Origin: Pseudoscleropodium purum
Taxonomy: Eukaryota > Streptophyta > Bryopsida > Hypnales > Brachytheciaceae
DNA length: 64,000 nucleotides
Direction: 5' to 3'
NCBI GenBank assembly: GCA_963969395.1
Contig: OZ017797.1
Span: forward strand, 23,498,001 to 23,562,000
The position numbers and the translations under genes were made by a program. Shown here one piece after another: positions 37,875 through 51,046 of this stretch. Each line of letters begins with the position of its first letter. The first letter of the stretch is position 1. A model generated the notes under the pieces. The model did not search any database. It was not told the origin of the DNA and saw nothing but the letters and a program-made list of their open reading frames with translations.

Positions 37875-38463
37875 TGGCAAATTCTGTTAAAATGGTGGTA
37901 TTCCAAACAGGGTTGACACGACGTCCGGATGCGGACGTTGTGTCCGCAGCGTCCGCTGACATTCGCGTCCTGGCGGACGCAGCGTCCGCCTGTCCGCCCG
38001 ATTACGGCCGTCCGATCGACGTGCGGACTGATCTGGTCCGCACGATCTGGGCGTCCGCCTCGGGCCGTCCGCCCCGTCCGTCCGCTTTCCGACGGCGGTC
38101 GGGATGCTGCGTCCACTAGCGTCCGGACGTTCGGAAAACGGACGCTATTTTGGGGCGGACGTTGACATTCGTCAACCCTGATTCCAAATGCCATTTTCAC
38201 ATCTTGACATTTAAGACAAGTATACATTGCTAACATCTAGGTCAATTTTAGATTTCAAAAATCTAGGGTTAACATAGACATCAAATTGAGCAATTTGAAA
38301 AATCTAAGATTGATATAGATTTCAGATATCTAGGAGGTATATAGATTTCAAAAAACTAGTACTAGTATAGATTCTAATATAGAAAAAACACTTCAAATTG
38401 TGCGGTGTGAACTATTGAAACTGCTAAATTAACAAAATACCACCATTTTAACGGAATTTGCCA
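37875..38463. mobile_element. MITE with 28-bp TIRs, carrying a nested hAT MITE
   Basis: The left TIR (37875-37902; TGGCAAATTCTGTTAAAATG...) and right TIR (38436-38463, reversed TGGCAAATTCCGTTAAAATG...) match over 28 bp with one mismatch. Without the hAT insertion (273 bp plus the 8-bp duplication) it would be about 308 bp. The target duplication is not clear. A smaller relative is likely at 44474-44737. Confidence 0.75.
37908..38180 (+). mobile_element. hAT MITE, family 1, copy C
   Basis: This 273-bp element has ends CAGGGTTGACA and GTCAACCCTG and a perfect 8-bp target duplication ATTCCAAA (37900-37907 and 38181-38188). Orientation as in copy B. It is the most compact copy and nearly all of it is GTCCG/CGGAC-rich. 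ORFs through it on both strands are not genes. Confidence 0.96.
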
Positions 38464-38465
38464 TA

Positions 38466-38853
38466 AAGTAGGAATTGTATTCAAATTAGAATTTTAGGCC
38501 TCATTTTGGCATAATTGTATAAATTTTTCTAAAAACCTTTGAACTACAAAAAGTTAGTAAATTAAGCTAAATATCATCTCTAAAAATATGTTTGAGCTTT
38601 AGAGTCTCCAATCAAAAGTTATGGACAAATTTCAAAGAGGGATTGAAGGGGATATTTTCATTGATATTTTTAAACATCTTCTTTGAATTTTGTCCATAAA
38701 GTTTTTTTAGAGGCTCAAAATCATACAAACAGGTTTTTGGAGATGAAATTTAACTTGATTTTCCAACTTTTTTAAGTTCAAAATTTTTAGAATAAATTAT
38801 TTAACTTTGCTAAAATGAGGTCTAAACTTCTACTTTGAACATAATTCCTACAT
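38466..38853. repeat. Imperfect inverted repeat with arms of about 180 bp
   Basis: The arms (about 38466-38650 and 38680-38853) share ends GTAGGAATT / AATTCCTAC and, in order, CCTCATTTT.GC, TTATGGACAAA..TTCAAAGA and other blocks. It looks like a foldback MITE directly abutting the MITE on its left. Target duplication not found. Confidence 0.65.
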
Positions 38854-39718
38854 TTTGACAACGAGCAGTCAAGCTTTCATCTTCAAATTATCCTCTAGCC
38901 TTTGAGGGTCCATGATGGACAATTCATTATGATTATAAAAATAACCTCTACCCTTTTTTTTCCTACAAATCCTTATAAAAACAATTATTTCATTTTACCT
39001 TCAATTTTTTTTAGATGGTAGTATGTCAAATGACAAATTGGCAATAGATCCTTTGAACATTTGTCTTTTTTTTCAAATTTAGCAATTAGGAGTAACTTCC
39101 TCAATAGGCCAAAGGAAGCCACAAAGCAACCACCACCTTGCCACCACCACCTTGTGCATTGTGTCAAATTTACTAGTCTACAAAAATGTTAGAAGAGTAC
39201 CCTGATTTGAACTTTGGGCAAGAAGATGCCTAAGGCCCTACCCGAGCTCTACTGGGCATTGCAAATTTTGTTGCAATGTAAATTACCGTGACCATAATGC
39301 CCCTTGTCTAAGAAAAATGACATTTCCCCATAACTCTTCATGGTCACATTTGATTGTAAAAAAATTGGTGGAGTGTCAACATGTGTCTCCGCATCCCAAA
39401 AACATTTTAATAAATATAGTATATTTTTTTATTTGCAGTGAGTTGTCCAAATTTTCTACATGCTAAAAAATGTTCATTGGTCTTTTAGAGTTAAAACATC
39501 AAATTTGATTTGAGAAATAAAACACAAATTTTTTTGGCATATTGATATTTTTATGTATAATTTCTTATAGACAATTTTATTTGTCTCTTTATTAAAATTT
39601 TTTTTTGATGGAGTTTGTATTTGTTGTTTGTTCTCAAATTTGTGCATATTACATGAATATTGAATTGTAAATTTTTTGTAGATAAAAAACACAATTGGAT
39701 TAAAAAATCATGATTGGA
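38854..39718. other. AT-rich stretch, no gene recognised
   Basis: Nothing supported beyond short chance ORFs. Confidence 0.35.
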
Positions 39719-40276
39719 TTAACCCCTAAAGGACCAAACTTCATTTTTTTAGGAATGTAGCAATTTTGAGTAGCTCACTATGAATGGAATTTTTATTTTA
39801 TTTTATTTGAAATTTTCACAAAATATGTTCTCCAAGGAGTAGCTTGAAGGCCCAACAATTTTCATAATTTTTTACCACATGGTTCAAAAGTTATTGCATA
39901 ATATGTAATTTTCAATGTTTGGAGGGTAGCCCAAAAATTTCTTAAGAAAACACTTTTTCAAAAATAAAAATTTGAAATTTATTTTCTAGATTCACATATA
40001 TGTGGAAAGCATTGAATAATTCCATTTTGATTTATGAGATGAAAGTTATGAGGTGTTCTAGCTTGTGGGCAATAATGGATTCCCTACTCTAAAGTAAACT
40101 TTGGAGTCCTTTATTTAATTCAATTTTCAATATTTTTTGAAAAAAGTAAAAGTATGGGATGTAAATTTTTTATTACAACATTACAACCATTTGGATTGGT
40201 ATTTTTCAATTCCATAAGTAAATCCTTAATAGTTTAATATTTTGAACCATTCTCTACTTTGACCTTTAGGGGTTAA
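39719..40276 (-). mobile_element. TTAA-family element, internally deleted copy
   Basis: It begins TTAACCCCTAAAGGACC and ends GACCTTTAGGGGTTAA, 558 bp. It follows the order of 15013-15934 from the left end to about two thirds, then jumps to an intact terminal repeat. The ends are among the cleanest in the family, so this is a deletion derivative and not a truncation. Confidence 0.8.
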
Positions 40277-40399
40277 AAAATAGGATTGTGAAAAATATGA
40301 TTTTAAACAAGTTGATATCTATTGTTCAATTGATTGAAAATAAATCTTTTATCCAACAATTATAAGATAATAGGAGCTAATGTCACCATCTTAGGGTAT

Positions 40400-42540
40400 T
40401 TAACCCTTAAAAGACAAAGGGTGTTTTTTTCAAGAGAAATTGTTATAAATTGTCAATTTTTGGTGCATTGGCTAAAATTGAAAATTTTAGCATTTTAGAA
40501 ATTTTAACTAAACAAAAGTGTAGTAGCTCATTATATAGATGTGTAGAAAAAAATTTAGGCCATTTGACTATATGGATTGCAAGATTATAACATTTGAAGT
40601 TTGATAAAAAAGTTTTTTTGAATATGCCAAACAAAGATATCAAACTTCAAACCCTTTTGGATTTACACCATTCATAGGTGTATCTTGTTAGGGACACTCA
40701 TACAAAATTTCAAAAGCAAATAAGGGGGCTACTTTACTCTAAATCACCTTGCAATACGACACTAGCAATCCACTGGCCATTTTTAAATGATTTCTTGTGC
40801 AATGCAAAATTTGTTTTTTTAAATCCAAATTATGAAAATATAAAGCCAAAAATTTACAATATGCAGATAAATTTTCAAAATATTTGATTTCATAGATTGC
40901 AAAATTGTAGCATTTGAAGCTAAAATGAAAATATTTTTTTTCTAAAACTGTCCAATATAGATATTAAAGTTTGATTGGTTTTGGAATTTGATTTTTGAAC
41001 TAAAATTAGTCTTTATTTTGACAATTGCATGCAATGTTTTTTTTATGTACAATTTTTTCCAATTGGCCACAACTAAAAGATATTGGATATTTTTTGAAAA
41101 GGAAATTTACATTTTGGGGCGTCAAAATAGATATATTACTATTGCAATTTAAAACGACTAGCCAAATTTTACTTAGGTATCATCTAATTTTCACATTGAT
41201 ATCACGAAATATCACCCAAGTATCATCCAAGTATTGCATGAGTGTTAAAGAAACAATTGTCTCCTTCTCCAAAATGGAAAAAACCCTGATTGCATACTAT
41301 ATTATATCATATTAATTTTATACATTCCAAATTTCAAAAGTAGACAAGAGAATCAACAAAAGATTCCCAAACCATCCAACATTTCAAATTTTTTCAAGTG
41401 ATGTAAATTTTCACATAAGTATTGATTTGGAATAAATTTTTTCTTCCTTCAAAGGTAGTGAGTGAGTATATAATGTGCCAAAACTTTAGAAACATTTATT
41501 CAAAATTGACTTTATATGAACTAACTCAAATATTCAATTGCCTCTTCAAATAGACAATTGTGTATTATGGTTTAATAAAAGTCTTAAAGAAGTCTTTTAT
41601 CATCAAATTTATTTAAAGTAGTAATTAATATTATTCTCCAAGATATATACACCCTAGAGCACCACCGTCTTTTAAATAACACCTATATTTAGGTTTTAAA
41701 TGGCCTTACCAAATCTATGACAAGCTTTCAAAAGCAACCAATGGAAGTCAAAACATTTCCGCTTCAAGTGTGACTATCCATTCAAAAAAACAAGTCACAC
41801 CCTTTTTAAAAACATTACGCATCCCCTTCAAATAAATTTTGAAAAAACAATATTTGAGTCTACATCAAATGTACATATGTTCATTGATATAGTATATGGA
41901 GGATAAAAATACAAATACAATTTTCCATATCCTCCATTACTTGGATCCATATAGGAAAAATACAAGAGGGCTTGAGATATGAAAATTTTATTGAGATATG
42001 AAAAATTTGGGAATATGGGTCTGGGACCCATTCAAAAAGATCTAATGGCATGAGTAAGTATTCTTTGCTTTTAACTTGGAAAAATGTTAGAAAATTATAA
42101 TTTGATTTGGTCATAACAGAAATTCTGAACCCTATAGAAGGCCATTAAGCTTTCATTTTTGGTCAACCCATAGTGCAAATATAGAAAATTTAAATAAATA
42201 AATAAATATATTTTTGAAATATATTTTTAGAAACAAAATATTAAGAAATACTAAAATTTGACATAGTCTTGACGTGGCACCAGTAGTGCCTCATTAGATT
42301 TCAAATTTAAAAAAAATTCCCTCTATAATTGCACCTGAGATGTGCAAAACTCACAAACCTCCAAAGGCCTAAAATTTTTTCTAATGCAAGTTTTCCCTTG
42401 AAATGACTTAATTGTTTTATTTGAACCACCTACTTCGTTGGAAAAAAAGGCCTTTTTGGATGTTTCTATTTTATTTGAAATGTTGTTAATTTCAATCTAT
42501 GAAGACTTGTAATTATCCAAAATAGGATTCAACTTAAGTG
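40400..42540. other. AT-rich stretch with a diverged repeat
   Basis: It starts with a possible TTAA-type end (TTAACCCTTAAAAGAC at 40400). The part to about 40740 resembles 11190-11570. No right end was found. ORFs at 41025-41315, 41828-42031 and 41881-42114 have no recognisable motif. Confidence 0.35.
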
Positions 42541-43169
42541 TAAAAGTGTTGATATTAGGCATTTATTATTTTTTAAATAGATGTCTTTTTAGTTTTAGTT
42601 ACAATGCACTAATATTTTAATATGTAGTTTATAAATAAAAAATTCTAGCCTATTTTTTTAATCTTTCAAAATGTAATGATGACGATTTTTTAGAAACAAC
42701 AATTTATTAAACAAAAAATGGTTTCTATACATTTATTTTTACAATGTTGCTAATAAAAGCCAATGTCATAATTATAATGTCCTTAATAGAGTCTTAATGG
42801 AACAATTACAAAAATAAACCAAAAGCTTAGATCCATTCTATTTGAATTAGTGATGAAAAAGCTATGAAGCATTTTTCTTTTTGTAGGCAATTAGGTCATC
42901 TTTCAAGAAAACTAATGTATTGAATCCATTCTTGAACTCAATTTTCACTGTAATTTTTCAAATAAAAATATTGCATGTACTTTAGTTTTCTTTTTAAAAT
43001 CATATCATTGTTGGAATTAGTGTGTTTCAAATTCATCTTAGAACTAGTAATGATTTTTTTCTCCTATTTGGTATATACCTCTATTTCACAATTTTCTAAA
43101 GAATAAAAAATCATCTTAAACTTTTATTTTATTTTAATCTTAAGTTCTAAATTCAATTTTTCAACATAT

Positions 43170-43475
43170 ACATTTTTAATAAAAAAGAATTTGAAAAAAT
43201 TTGAAGTTAAAAAGGTTCAAAGCTATATAATTCAATCAAACAAGGTCAAAAAATAATAATTTATTTACTTTAATAACAAATTTTTTGCTATCCATGTGGT
43301 CAAAGTTTTTGAAATTTCTTCTACATTCGATCACATTGCTATGCTACTTGAATGCAAGTTCCAACAATTATACATGCAATAATAATTAAAAATTAAAAAA
43401 TTTTGCACTCTACAAAAGAAATAGTATTTTTGAGTGTTTTTTGATGAAAAAAGGCCTTGGTCATTTAGAAGTTAA
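43170..43475 (+). repeat. Right end of a diverged TTAA-family copy
   Basis: It ends GGCCTTGGTCATTTAGAAGTTAA (last TTAA 43472-43475). It matches the right third of 36389-37327; matching text may extend left to about 42830. The left end was not located. A still more decayed right-end relative lies near 44390-44460. Confidence 0.6.
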
Positions 43476-44473
43476 AATGTCATTAAATTAGTCCCATCAA
43501 ATGTGTCTTTGAATCATCCAAAATAGCAATGAATTTCAATGTTTAATTATAGAATGAAACATTCATTTAGTATATAAAATGTTTGTAAGCATAAAATATT
43601 GATGCATATTTTTTTCATACTTTCATATGCATCTAAAATTCTAAATAGTATGATTAAGATTCCATGAAAATAGCATTGGTTACACAAAAGCATAGTTGTA
43701 TCACTCAACAATTAGGGACTTAGGGTCACAAATGCACGGACTAGACTCGACATACTTATAATCTACACAAATATAGGTTTTATTTCAACTAGTACCTAAG
43801 TGAAAAAATTATGCCTTTCTATATACAAAATGTTGGAGCCTAGGTGACAATAATACAAAAAAATCAGAAATTGAATTATTACTTTGTTCTTCTCATAGAA
43901 TACATTTATGTTTAGATGAAAAGCTTTTATTCATTCTATTTAGATCAATGTTGTAAAAGTTTCAAAGAATCTTGCATAGAAGGCAATCAAGGTGATTCTG
44001 TCAAAATCAATTTTGTTAAATGCATGGAATTTTTCTTTTGAACTTGATTTTTACAAATTTTCAAAACAAAAGGACTATTGTAGATAGATTTCATACAAAA
44101 ACTATCTCACTATTATCATTGACATGTTTTGATTCCATTTGAAAATGATTTCAGATTTAATATTTCTCTCCATCTTGTATCATGCTACTTTAAATCAACA
44201 ATATTTCAAATGAAAATCAGTTTAAGAAAATAAAATACTATAGACTTTCAATTCAATTCAAAACCATAAGAATTTAAATGTCAATAGGTTTAGTATAATT
44301 TAAAATAAAGATGATCCAAATTTTCTCTAGACATTCTCAAAAAAATCTAATGTAAGATCCTTTAGTTGGATATGTATAAAGAAAATATAAATAAATGAAA
44401 TTGTTGTAGTCTTTTGCATTAGAAATAGAAGTTCTAAAATGTTTTTTTTGGTAAAGCATAGTCATGATATGGG

Positions 44474-44737
44474 GACTTTCATTAAAATGGCAAAAATTCC
44501 ATGACTTTGGTACTTTGTATAGTTCATACGGAGGGGTTTGAAATCTATACTAGTCCTAGATGTTTGAAATCGACACCTCTCTTAGATGACACTTTCAAGG
44601 ATTAGACCATGTAGTCTAAAATTTGTACTAGTTTTAGATGTCTAAAATATATGCAAATTATAGATTACACTTCAATTGTTTAGACCACATGGTTTGAAAA
44701 TGACATAGAGAATATACCTCCATTTTAACTAAATTTC
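44474..44737. mobile_element. Probable small MITE related to 37875-38463
   Basis: The left text GACTTTCATTAAAATGG and right text CCATTTTAACTAAATTTC are inverted and match the inner part of the TIRs at 37875/38463. The interior has short repeated CTAGATGT / TTAGATGTC motifs. Ends are diverged. Confidence 0.45.
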
Positions 44738-45234
44738 TCATTGATCTTTTAAGTATTAACTTGTTGAAGTATATTCTCCTTTAAAGTTTAGAATGAACTG
44801 TCTCTCCATCAATTGCAAAATTGATGTGTGTAAACTTCAAAAACTAGGTTATTTTTATCTTTTCCAAAGACAAAGTTTTTTCTTTTTTCTTTTAATAAAT
44901 AAATAAATTTATTCAATGAAATAAAATGAATTGTAGAATTTTTTAGAATATGCTTTTAGCTACCTGCATAGAGATTGAAATTAGAAATATCCTTATAAAT
45001 TTTGCAATATTTGTTGTAATGGTATAAAACAAGCTTCACATGTGGATTACAATGCATTGAAAAGAGGCATACCCACCTCATTTGCAATAGTTGCCCTCCC
45101 CCTCTCTCAAAAAATTTACAAGCCATTGATTTTTGTAAAAGAAAATGCTTATCCTCAAAATTGTAGTTGATTTCTCAAAAAATCACAAGCCGTTGATCTT
45201 GTGAGATTTAATTTGACCATCCAAATATGAAATA

Positions 45235-45440
45235 CTGGATATGGATACAATATTGCATACAAATATAAATACAATACCACATACAAAATATGTATTGAAT
45301 ATTGAATTTGGATATGGATACAATACTACATAATACATAACAAATATGTACAGAATATGGATACAATACTACATACAAATACATATTGAATAAAGAGTAT
45401 AGAATATGGATACATTACCGGATATAAATATGGGATGCAT
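45235..45440 (+). repeat. Degenerate minisatellite (GGATACAATAC units)
   Basis: Successive units around ATATGGATACAATACTACAT, roughly 50-70 bp apart, interspersed with ACAAATACATATT-like text. At least four degenerate units. Confidence 0.7.
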
Positions 45441-45768
45441 TGTCCCATATTGATTGTCAAACAAGTTGGTTTCTAAAATTACAAGAGGAAGGAGGGGTGG
45501 TTGGAAATAAAAATTTCAAAATTTTAAAATCCAAAATTATGAAATTTTAGTGTATTGTGACACAAATCCACTAGAGTATAATGATTAGGAACCACCCTAA
45601 ATAAATAAAATCTATGCACAAATTCTCAAATGTGAGGTCAATTGAGCATATCCAAATTTTCAAAAAAAACAAAACGAGCTCTACAATCCTTTAAGGGTAA
45701 AAACTTCAAAAATGGCTCATAAGATTTTCAAAATGGAAAATCAATAAAACTAAGCATCAATAATATTA

Positions 45769-46705
45769 TTAACCCCTAAATGATCAAGTTGCATTTTTTG
45801 GCAATATAAAACTTTTGAAGAACTCACTACAAATGGAATTTTTATTTTTTTTCTTTGAATTTTTACATAATATAATGTAAAGGCTTTAAGGAATATCTTT
45901 AAGGCCCAACAATTTTTATAAATTTTGACTACATGGTTCAAAAGTTATTGCATGATATTTAGTTTCTTTTTCAACTTAGGCAACTTGGGTAAATTAGAAA
46001 AAAATCACTTTTTTCATAAACAAGATTTGAAATTGATTTTCTAGATTTATATATAAGTGGAAAGCTTTGAATGATTCCATTTTGTTCAATGACATGAAAG
46101 ATATGAAGAGTTCTAGTTTGCAAGCAAGTATTGATTTTCTACTCTAAAATAAACTTTGAAGTCCTTTATTTAACTCAATTTTCAATATTTCTTGAAAAAG
46201 ATAAAATCAGAGGATGTAGATTGTTTATTACTACATTACAACCATTGGATTGACATTTTTTGATTTAATAACCAAATTCTTAACAATTTTGTATATTTAA
46301 TCATTTTCTATTTCTTTCTATTTACTATTTTTTCCCTCTATGTTGTACAATTCCAAATGATCTAAAAATTTTCAAGCATGTCGCCAAATTGCCTTGAAGA
46401 ATGAACCCAAAGAAGAACCACCATCTTGTACATTTTTTTATACAAATGTGATCTTGTAAAGGATAGCTGCCCAGTTTTTTAGAGGGCCAAGAAAATGATT
46501 TTTGTCAATTAAAACACCAATATCTTGCAATCTATACAATGGACATTTAAAAAAATTCTACATCTTTTCAACCTAGCATGTGGCAAGATCCTATGGTTAC
46601 ATGTGGCCAAAAATGTTCTTCATTCTTAAATTTAGTATTTGTACTAAAAATGGCAATTTTGGAGCGTTTTTGTTGAAAACATGGTCAAGGAACTTTGGAG
46701 GTTAA
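45769..46705 (-). mobile_element. TTAA-family element, copy 7
   Basis: It begins TTAACCCCTAAATGATC and ends GGAACTTTGGAGGTTAA, 937 bp, with TTAA at both borders. Orientation is opposite to the neighbouring copy at 46937. No ORF. Confidence 0.8.
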
Positions 46706-46936
46706 CCAACATTTCGTGGGTCCCTTTCACTTCGTTAGAAAGTGAGAGCCCCCAACATGGCAACTTTTGAGCCTTGTAATAGCTCTCTGCAACTTTCTAG
46801 TTAGCCAATGCTACTAGCATTGCAACTTCCTAGCCAGCCTATCAATGATTCTTTGTAGATTTAACTAAATTCACTTCCAAGAATCCAAGGAGCTAGGGAT
46901 TATCCCAATCTCTAAGAAAGACTAGTTTAGATTGGT

Positions 46937-47865
46937 TTAATCCTTAAAGTTCCTTGACTATGTTTTTGCCAAGAATGCTCCCAAACTGCCATTTCTTATA
47001 CAAGTTTCAAAATTTAGAAAAAAACATTTTTGGACACATGTAACTATAGAATCTTGTATTAAACTAGTTTTAAAATATTTGGTAAAAATTTCAGAAATTT
47101 CCACTATGTAGATTGTAAGATCTTAGCATTTGAAGTGACAAAAATCATTTTTTTGTCCCTACAAAAAATCGGGCAATTGAACTTCACAAGGTCACATTTG
47201 TATGAAATTTTTTTCAAAATGATTGCAACTCTTTGGATTCATTCAAGGCATGATGGCTACATGATTGAAAATTCTTAGATCATTTGAAATTGTATAGCAT
47301 ATAGGAAAAAAGTAGTAAGTAGAAAGATGTAGAAAATGGTTCATAATACTAAATTATTAATAATTTATTTATGGAATTGAAAAATGTCAATCCCAATGGT
47401 TGTAATGTTGTAATAAACAATCTTCACCTAAATTTTTTATTTTTTTTCAAAAATATTGAAAATTGACTTCAATAAAGGACTTCAAAGTTTATTTTGGGGT
47501 AGAAAATCCATAACTGCCGACAAACTAAAATGCCTCATAAATTTTGACTCATTGATCAAAATGGAATGACTCAAAGCTTTTAATGTATATATTAATCTAG
47601 AAAATCAATTTCAAATTTGAATTTTTGAAAAAAATGATTTTTTCAGATTTTTTTGGATTGCCCTAGTTGAGAAACAAACTATATATTAAGCTATAACTTT
47701 TGAATCATATTTTTAAATGTCTTGAAATTTAGTGCATATGAAAGATATTCCTCGTCCACACTTTCTATCAAAATTTTGGCCAAAAATATGGAAATCTCTA
47801 GTCACACATACCTGCCCAAAATTTCTATGTTGCCAAAAAACGCAATTTGGTCCTTTAGAGATTAA
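46937..47865 (+). mobile_element. TTAA-family element, copy 8
   Basis: It begins TTAATCCTTAAAGTTCCTTG and ends GGTCCTTTAGAGATTAA, 929 bp, with TTAA at both borders. It lies head-to-head with the previous copy across a 231-bp spacer. The two together form a large inverted pair. Confidence 0.8.
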
Positions 47866-47894
47866 CAATGTTGTATTGTTAATTAAAAATGAAC

Positions 47895-48199
47895 CATGGT
47901 TGTCATAGTGGACAGACGTCAGGTTCGCCCATCTATCCAATTTGCCCGTCCGTTAGAGGTCCCGCCCGTCCAATTCAGTCAACACATAGCTGACTTTCTA
48001 ATAATGGAAAAATAGGCCATGTGGATGGCATGTGGATTAAGGAACATTTTGGGCGCGGATGAGATCGTCCGTGCCCTGAATTTCACATTCCAAGGTGACG
48101 TGTCATTCCGCAAAATTGCACAAGTTACAAAATTAAAGTCGTCCGGACCGTCCGTCCGTCCCGTCTGATGACCCTAACTCGCCCGTTATGACAACCATG
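47895..48199 (-). mobile_element. hAT MITE, family 2, copy F
   Basis: This 305-bp element has ends CATGGTTGTCATA and TATGACAACCATG and a perfect 8-bp target duplication AAATGAAC (47887-47894 and 48200-48207). It is the inverted relative of 22127-22420. It lies 29 bp beyond the right border of the TTAA element. The minus ORF 47713-47940 crosses its edge and is not a gene. Confidence 0.95.
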
Positions 48200-48842
48200 A
48201 AATGAACCAAAAAAGGCCCACCTTCTGTCCAATGTCTAAAGGCCTATTTACATGTTTGCCTAATGGACAAAGAGCTACAAGGGATGCTACAAGCAAAAAT
48301 ACCAATTCCACTTTTACGTGGACTCGGTAGGTGGGGGATATGGTTAGAAGTCAACATATATTAGATTCTCTTATGATCCTCTAGTCTCCACCAATGAGAT
48401 TGTCCACTAATATTGGTTTAAAATTGAGCTCCTCCTTCTCCATTACCCACCTCGGTAAGACAATTGGTAAAAGCAATTTCGTCTACTTATTTGTTTTAGT
48501 TTAAGACTTTAAGTTTGCCCATTGGGTGAGCACGTAAGCCCACCCTAAGACCCTCCTACCAAGTATCAGTGAGTGAGTGCATTCACCAATACTAGAATAT
48601 AAAGAGCATTGTTATACGTTCCTTTTACAATGTGGGATGCATTGATATCAGTGGAACTCGTTCTCCTACTTCCACGCTCACCAATGATCAGTATGAAACT
48701 CTTCAGTCTCCTCAGTTTTACAGAGCCGGTTGTACTTTTTCTGCCCACCGGGTTCACACGGCAGGAGGCCCTAGCTAGCTAACTGAAGGTAGGACTTAGA
48801 TTGTTTTTCATTCTTTATTTCTAAACAAAGGATTTGCAGACC

Positions 48843-49011
48843 TTATAAGTCATAAGAGGATTTCCTTAACAGAGGTGTGATATCTATCGGCAGATTAAAC
48901 AATGGTGATAAGAGCCGCCATTCCGGAATGTTCTCTGCACCATTGACTTTTCCGAGCCAACTCTCTCGACGAAGACTGAAACAATCGTATAAGTTACGAT
49001 ACATTTCCTGA
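48843..49011 (-). CDS. Candidate terminal exon, unrecognised gene
   Basis: On the minus strand a good acceptor (branch-like CTTAAC, then ATCGCCTTCAG) is followed by an open frame starting EMYRNLYDCFSLRRES and ending at a TAA at 48843. It is about 55 codons, protein-like, with a WRLLSPLF segment. The same frame is also open upstream of the acceptor to about 49115, so the exon limit is uncertain. It may be the last exon of the minus-strand gene at 51.0-52.5 kb or of a separate gene. No family recognised. Confidence 0.35.
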
Positions 49012-51046
49012 AGGCGATAAGTTAAGTTAAGTTGGTACCGCAGTGTTGGGTGCTCGGGAAGCAAGGTGGGAAAATAGCCAAGATGTCGAAAGCGTTTCAG
49101 TGCAGTTGCATGCATCCATCAGACAGGTCTGCAATGGTTTTATTTGGCATCCGGCAGCGCTAAAGTTTCGTAGAAGACGACAGGGCCAGGCTTGTATTAC
49201 GCTTATCACTACGGTTTTGAATAAGTAAAACGGAAAGTGGAGGCTACCCGAAAACAACACACATTCAGTGATTGGCCTGCAGCAGGTTCCCAGGCTTACT
49301 GTAACTTATTAAGTTAATTCGAATCGGTTGACTCAGTTTTCTTCGGCTCCGGACACGGACACAATGCCAGGAGGTGGACACGGATATTGAATGCCAGAAT
49401 GTGGACCCGGCCGAAATTTTACAGGGGGGGAATGGAAGTTGCCTCCCTACTTTACAGTTAATCGCAAAAGGTCGTCCCCACTCCAGGTGCAAGAATGGTG
49501 TCAGAGAGAGAGAGGAAGGTGTCACTAAGAATAGTACAAAAGAAACACAACATCAAACTCCATCACACCCTAGTTTGGGTGCTCCAAGGAGTTTTATTAT
49601 GTTTTTTTTTTCAAACTTAGCCTCCCAGTCTCATATTGTATACACTTTACAATTAACTCTTTTGTAGGGTGGTAATTCTATTGATATTTGGATTGTTGTT
49701 TGTTAGTTTGAAGCAATCTGAGTTCAACTATGAATTCAAAAATTTCAAATTTGATCATGTAGTTGTAAATACTAAATAGTAAGTTGCTAAGTACCAAGTT
49801 TGTTGGTCTAAAGGAGGTCTAGAGCACCAAACTACAATGGGGGAGCTTGGTATTCAAATTGGACTTTGGCACCAAGCTCTTGAACATTGTAGTTTGGTTC
49901 TTCAAAATCTCTTCAGAGTCTTTTTCTACTATACATTTGTATGAATTTTTTTTCCCAAAGTAAAGATTTTAGAGTTGTGCAACCTAAAAGTTCACATGTT
50001 AGTATGAATTTTTAGTTAAATAAGCCACCTTTTCATTTTTTGTCAAATTTTCATCACAGTCTACTTGTAATTGATCATTGCTCTATTTATGAAACACAAA
50101 ATTTGTTGTGTAAGAGCATCCACATTCTACCTCCACAAAGTTAGCTATAACATTTTATCTTGGGCCTAGAGCTTATACACTACAAGACAAAAGGGTTGAT
50201 TTAAGTGAGTTTTCAAATATAGCCCTAGACAAAAGATTATAAATAATGATCTTTTAGAAGATTTCTTGGCAAAATTTTACTAGAAATGCATATATTATTT
50301 AAAAAAACTCATTTAAAACACCTGTTTCTCTTATAGTGACATTATATCCTATTTTGGAATGGAAAGCAAGAAGTTGGAAGGCTCTTCAAAGTATGAATTG
50401 TGGAGTGTCACAAGTACCATGAAAGTGTACACATATATTCATTACACTTGCTTTTGCATGTCTTGCACAATAGAAACAAACGATATGATTTCCAACTATT
50501 AACCATGGCATTTTTCTTGGCTTTTCTTCCATATGTAAGGCCTTATTGAAGACTCATATATTGGTAAATTACTCTGATAAGGGTCAATAATGTTAAGGGA
50601 CATTTCACACTACATTGCAAGTCCCAACTTTTTAAATCCTAGTAGAAGACCAAATATCAACTTTCTTGGGTTGTAGAAGGTGAATAAAAGTTAATTAATG
50701 TGGCACTTGGGACTCATAGTGTGAAGGCTGAAACCCCAAATCTAAGTTGTTAAGAACCCAAAAAATGAGTCTAAAAGTCAAAATCCTAGTTTTGGGGTAC
50801 TTTTAGCATCAAATCTGCACTGCACAGATTTGGAGAAAAATTTAGCCCACCAGAATGCTTTATATTGTATTTTTCTCTTCCTTTCATATTCAAATTTTTA
50901 TTTGGCACTTGGAGGTCAAGTTGAGATTTCCTTTGGGTATTGGCCTCCAAGTTCTTGGTGCCAAAACTTCCAAAAACAGCTCCCATGCAGACGTTTTGGA
51001 GTGATGTGAGACTTGGGACTTAGTGGGAAACAGTGATCTTACCAGT

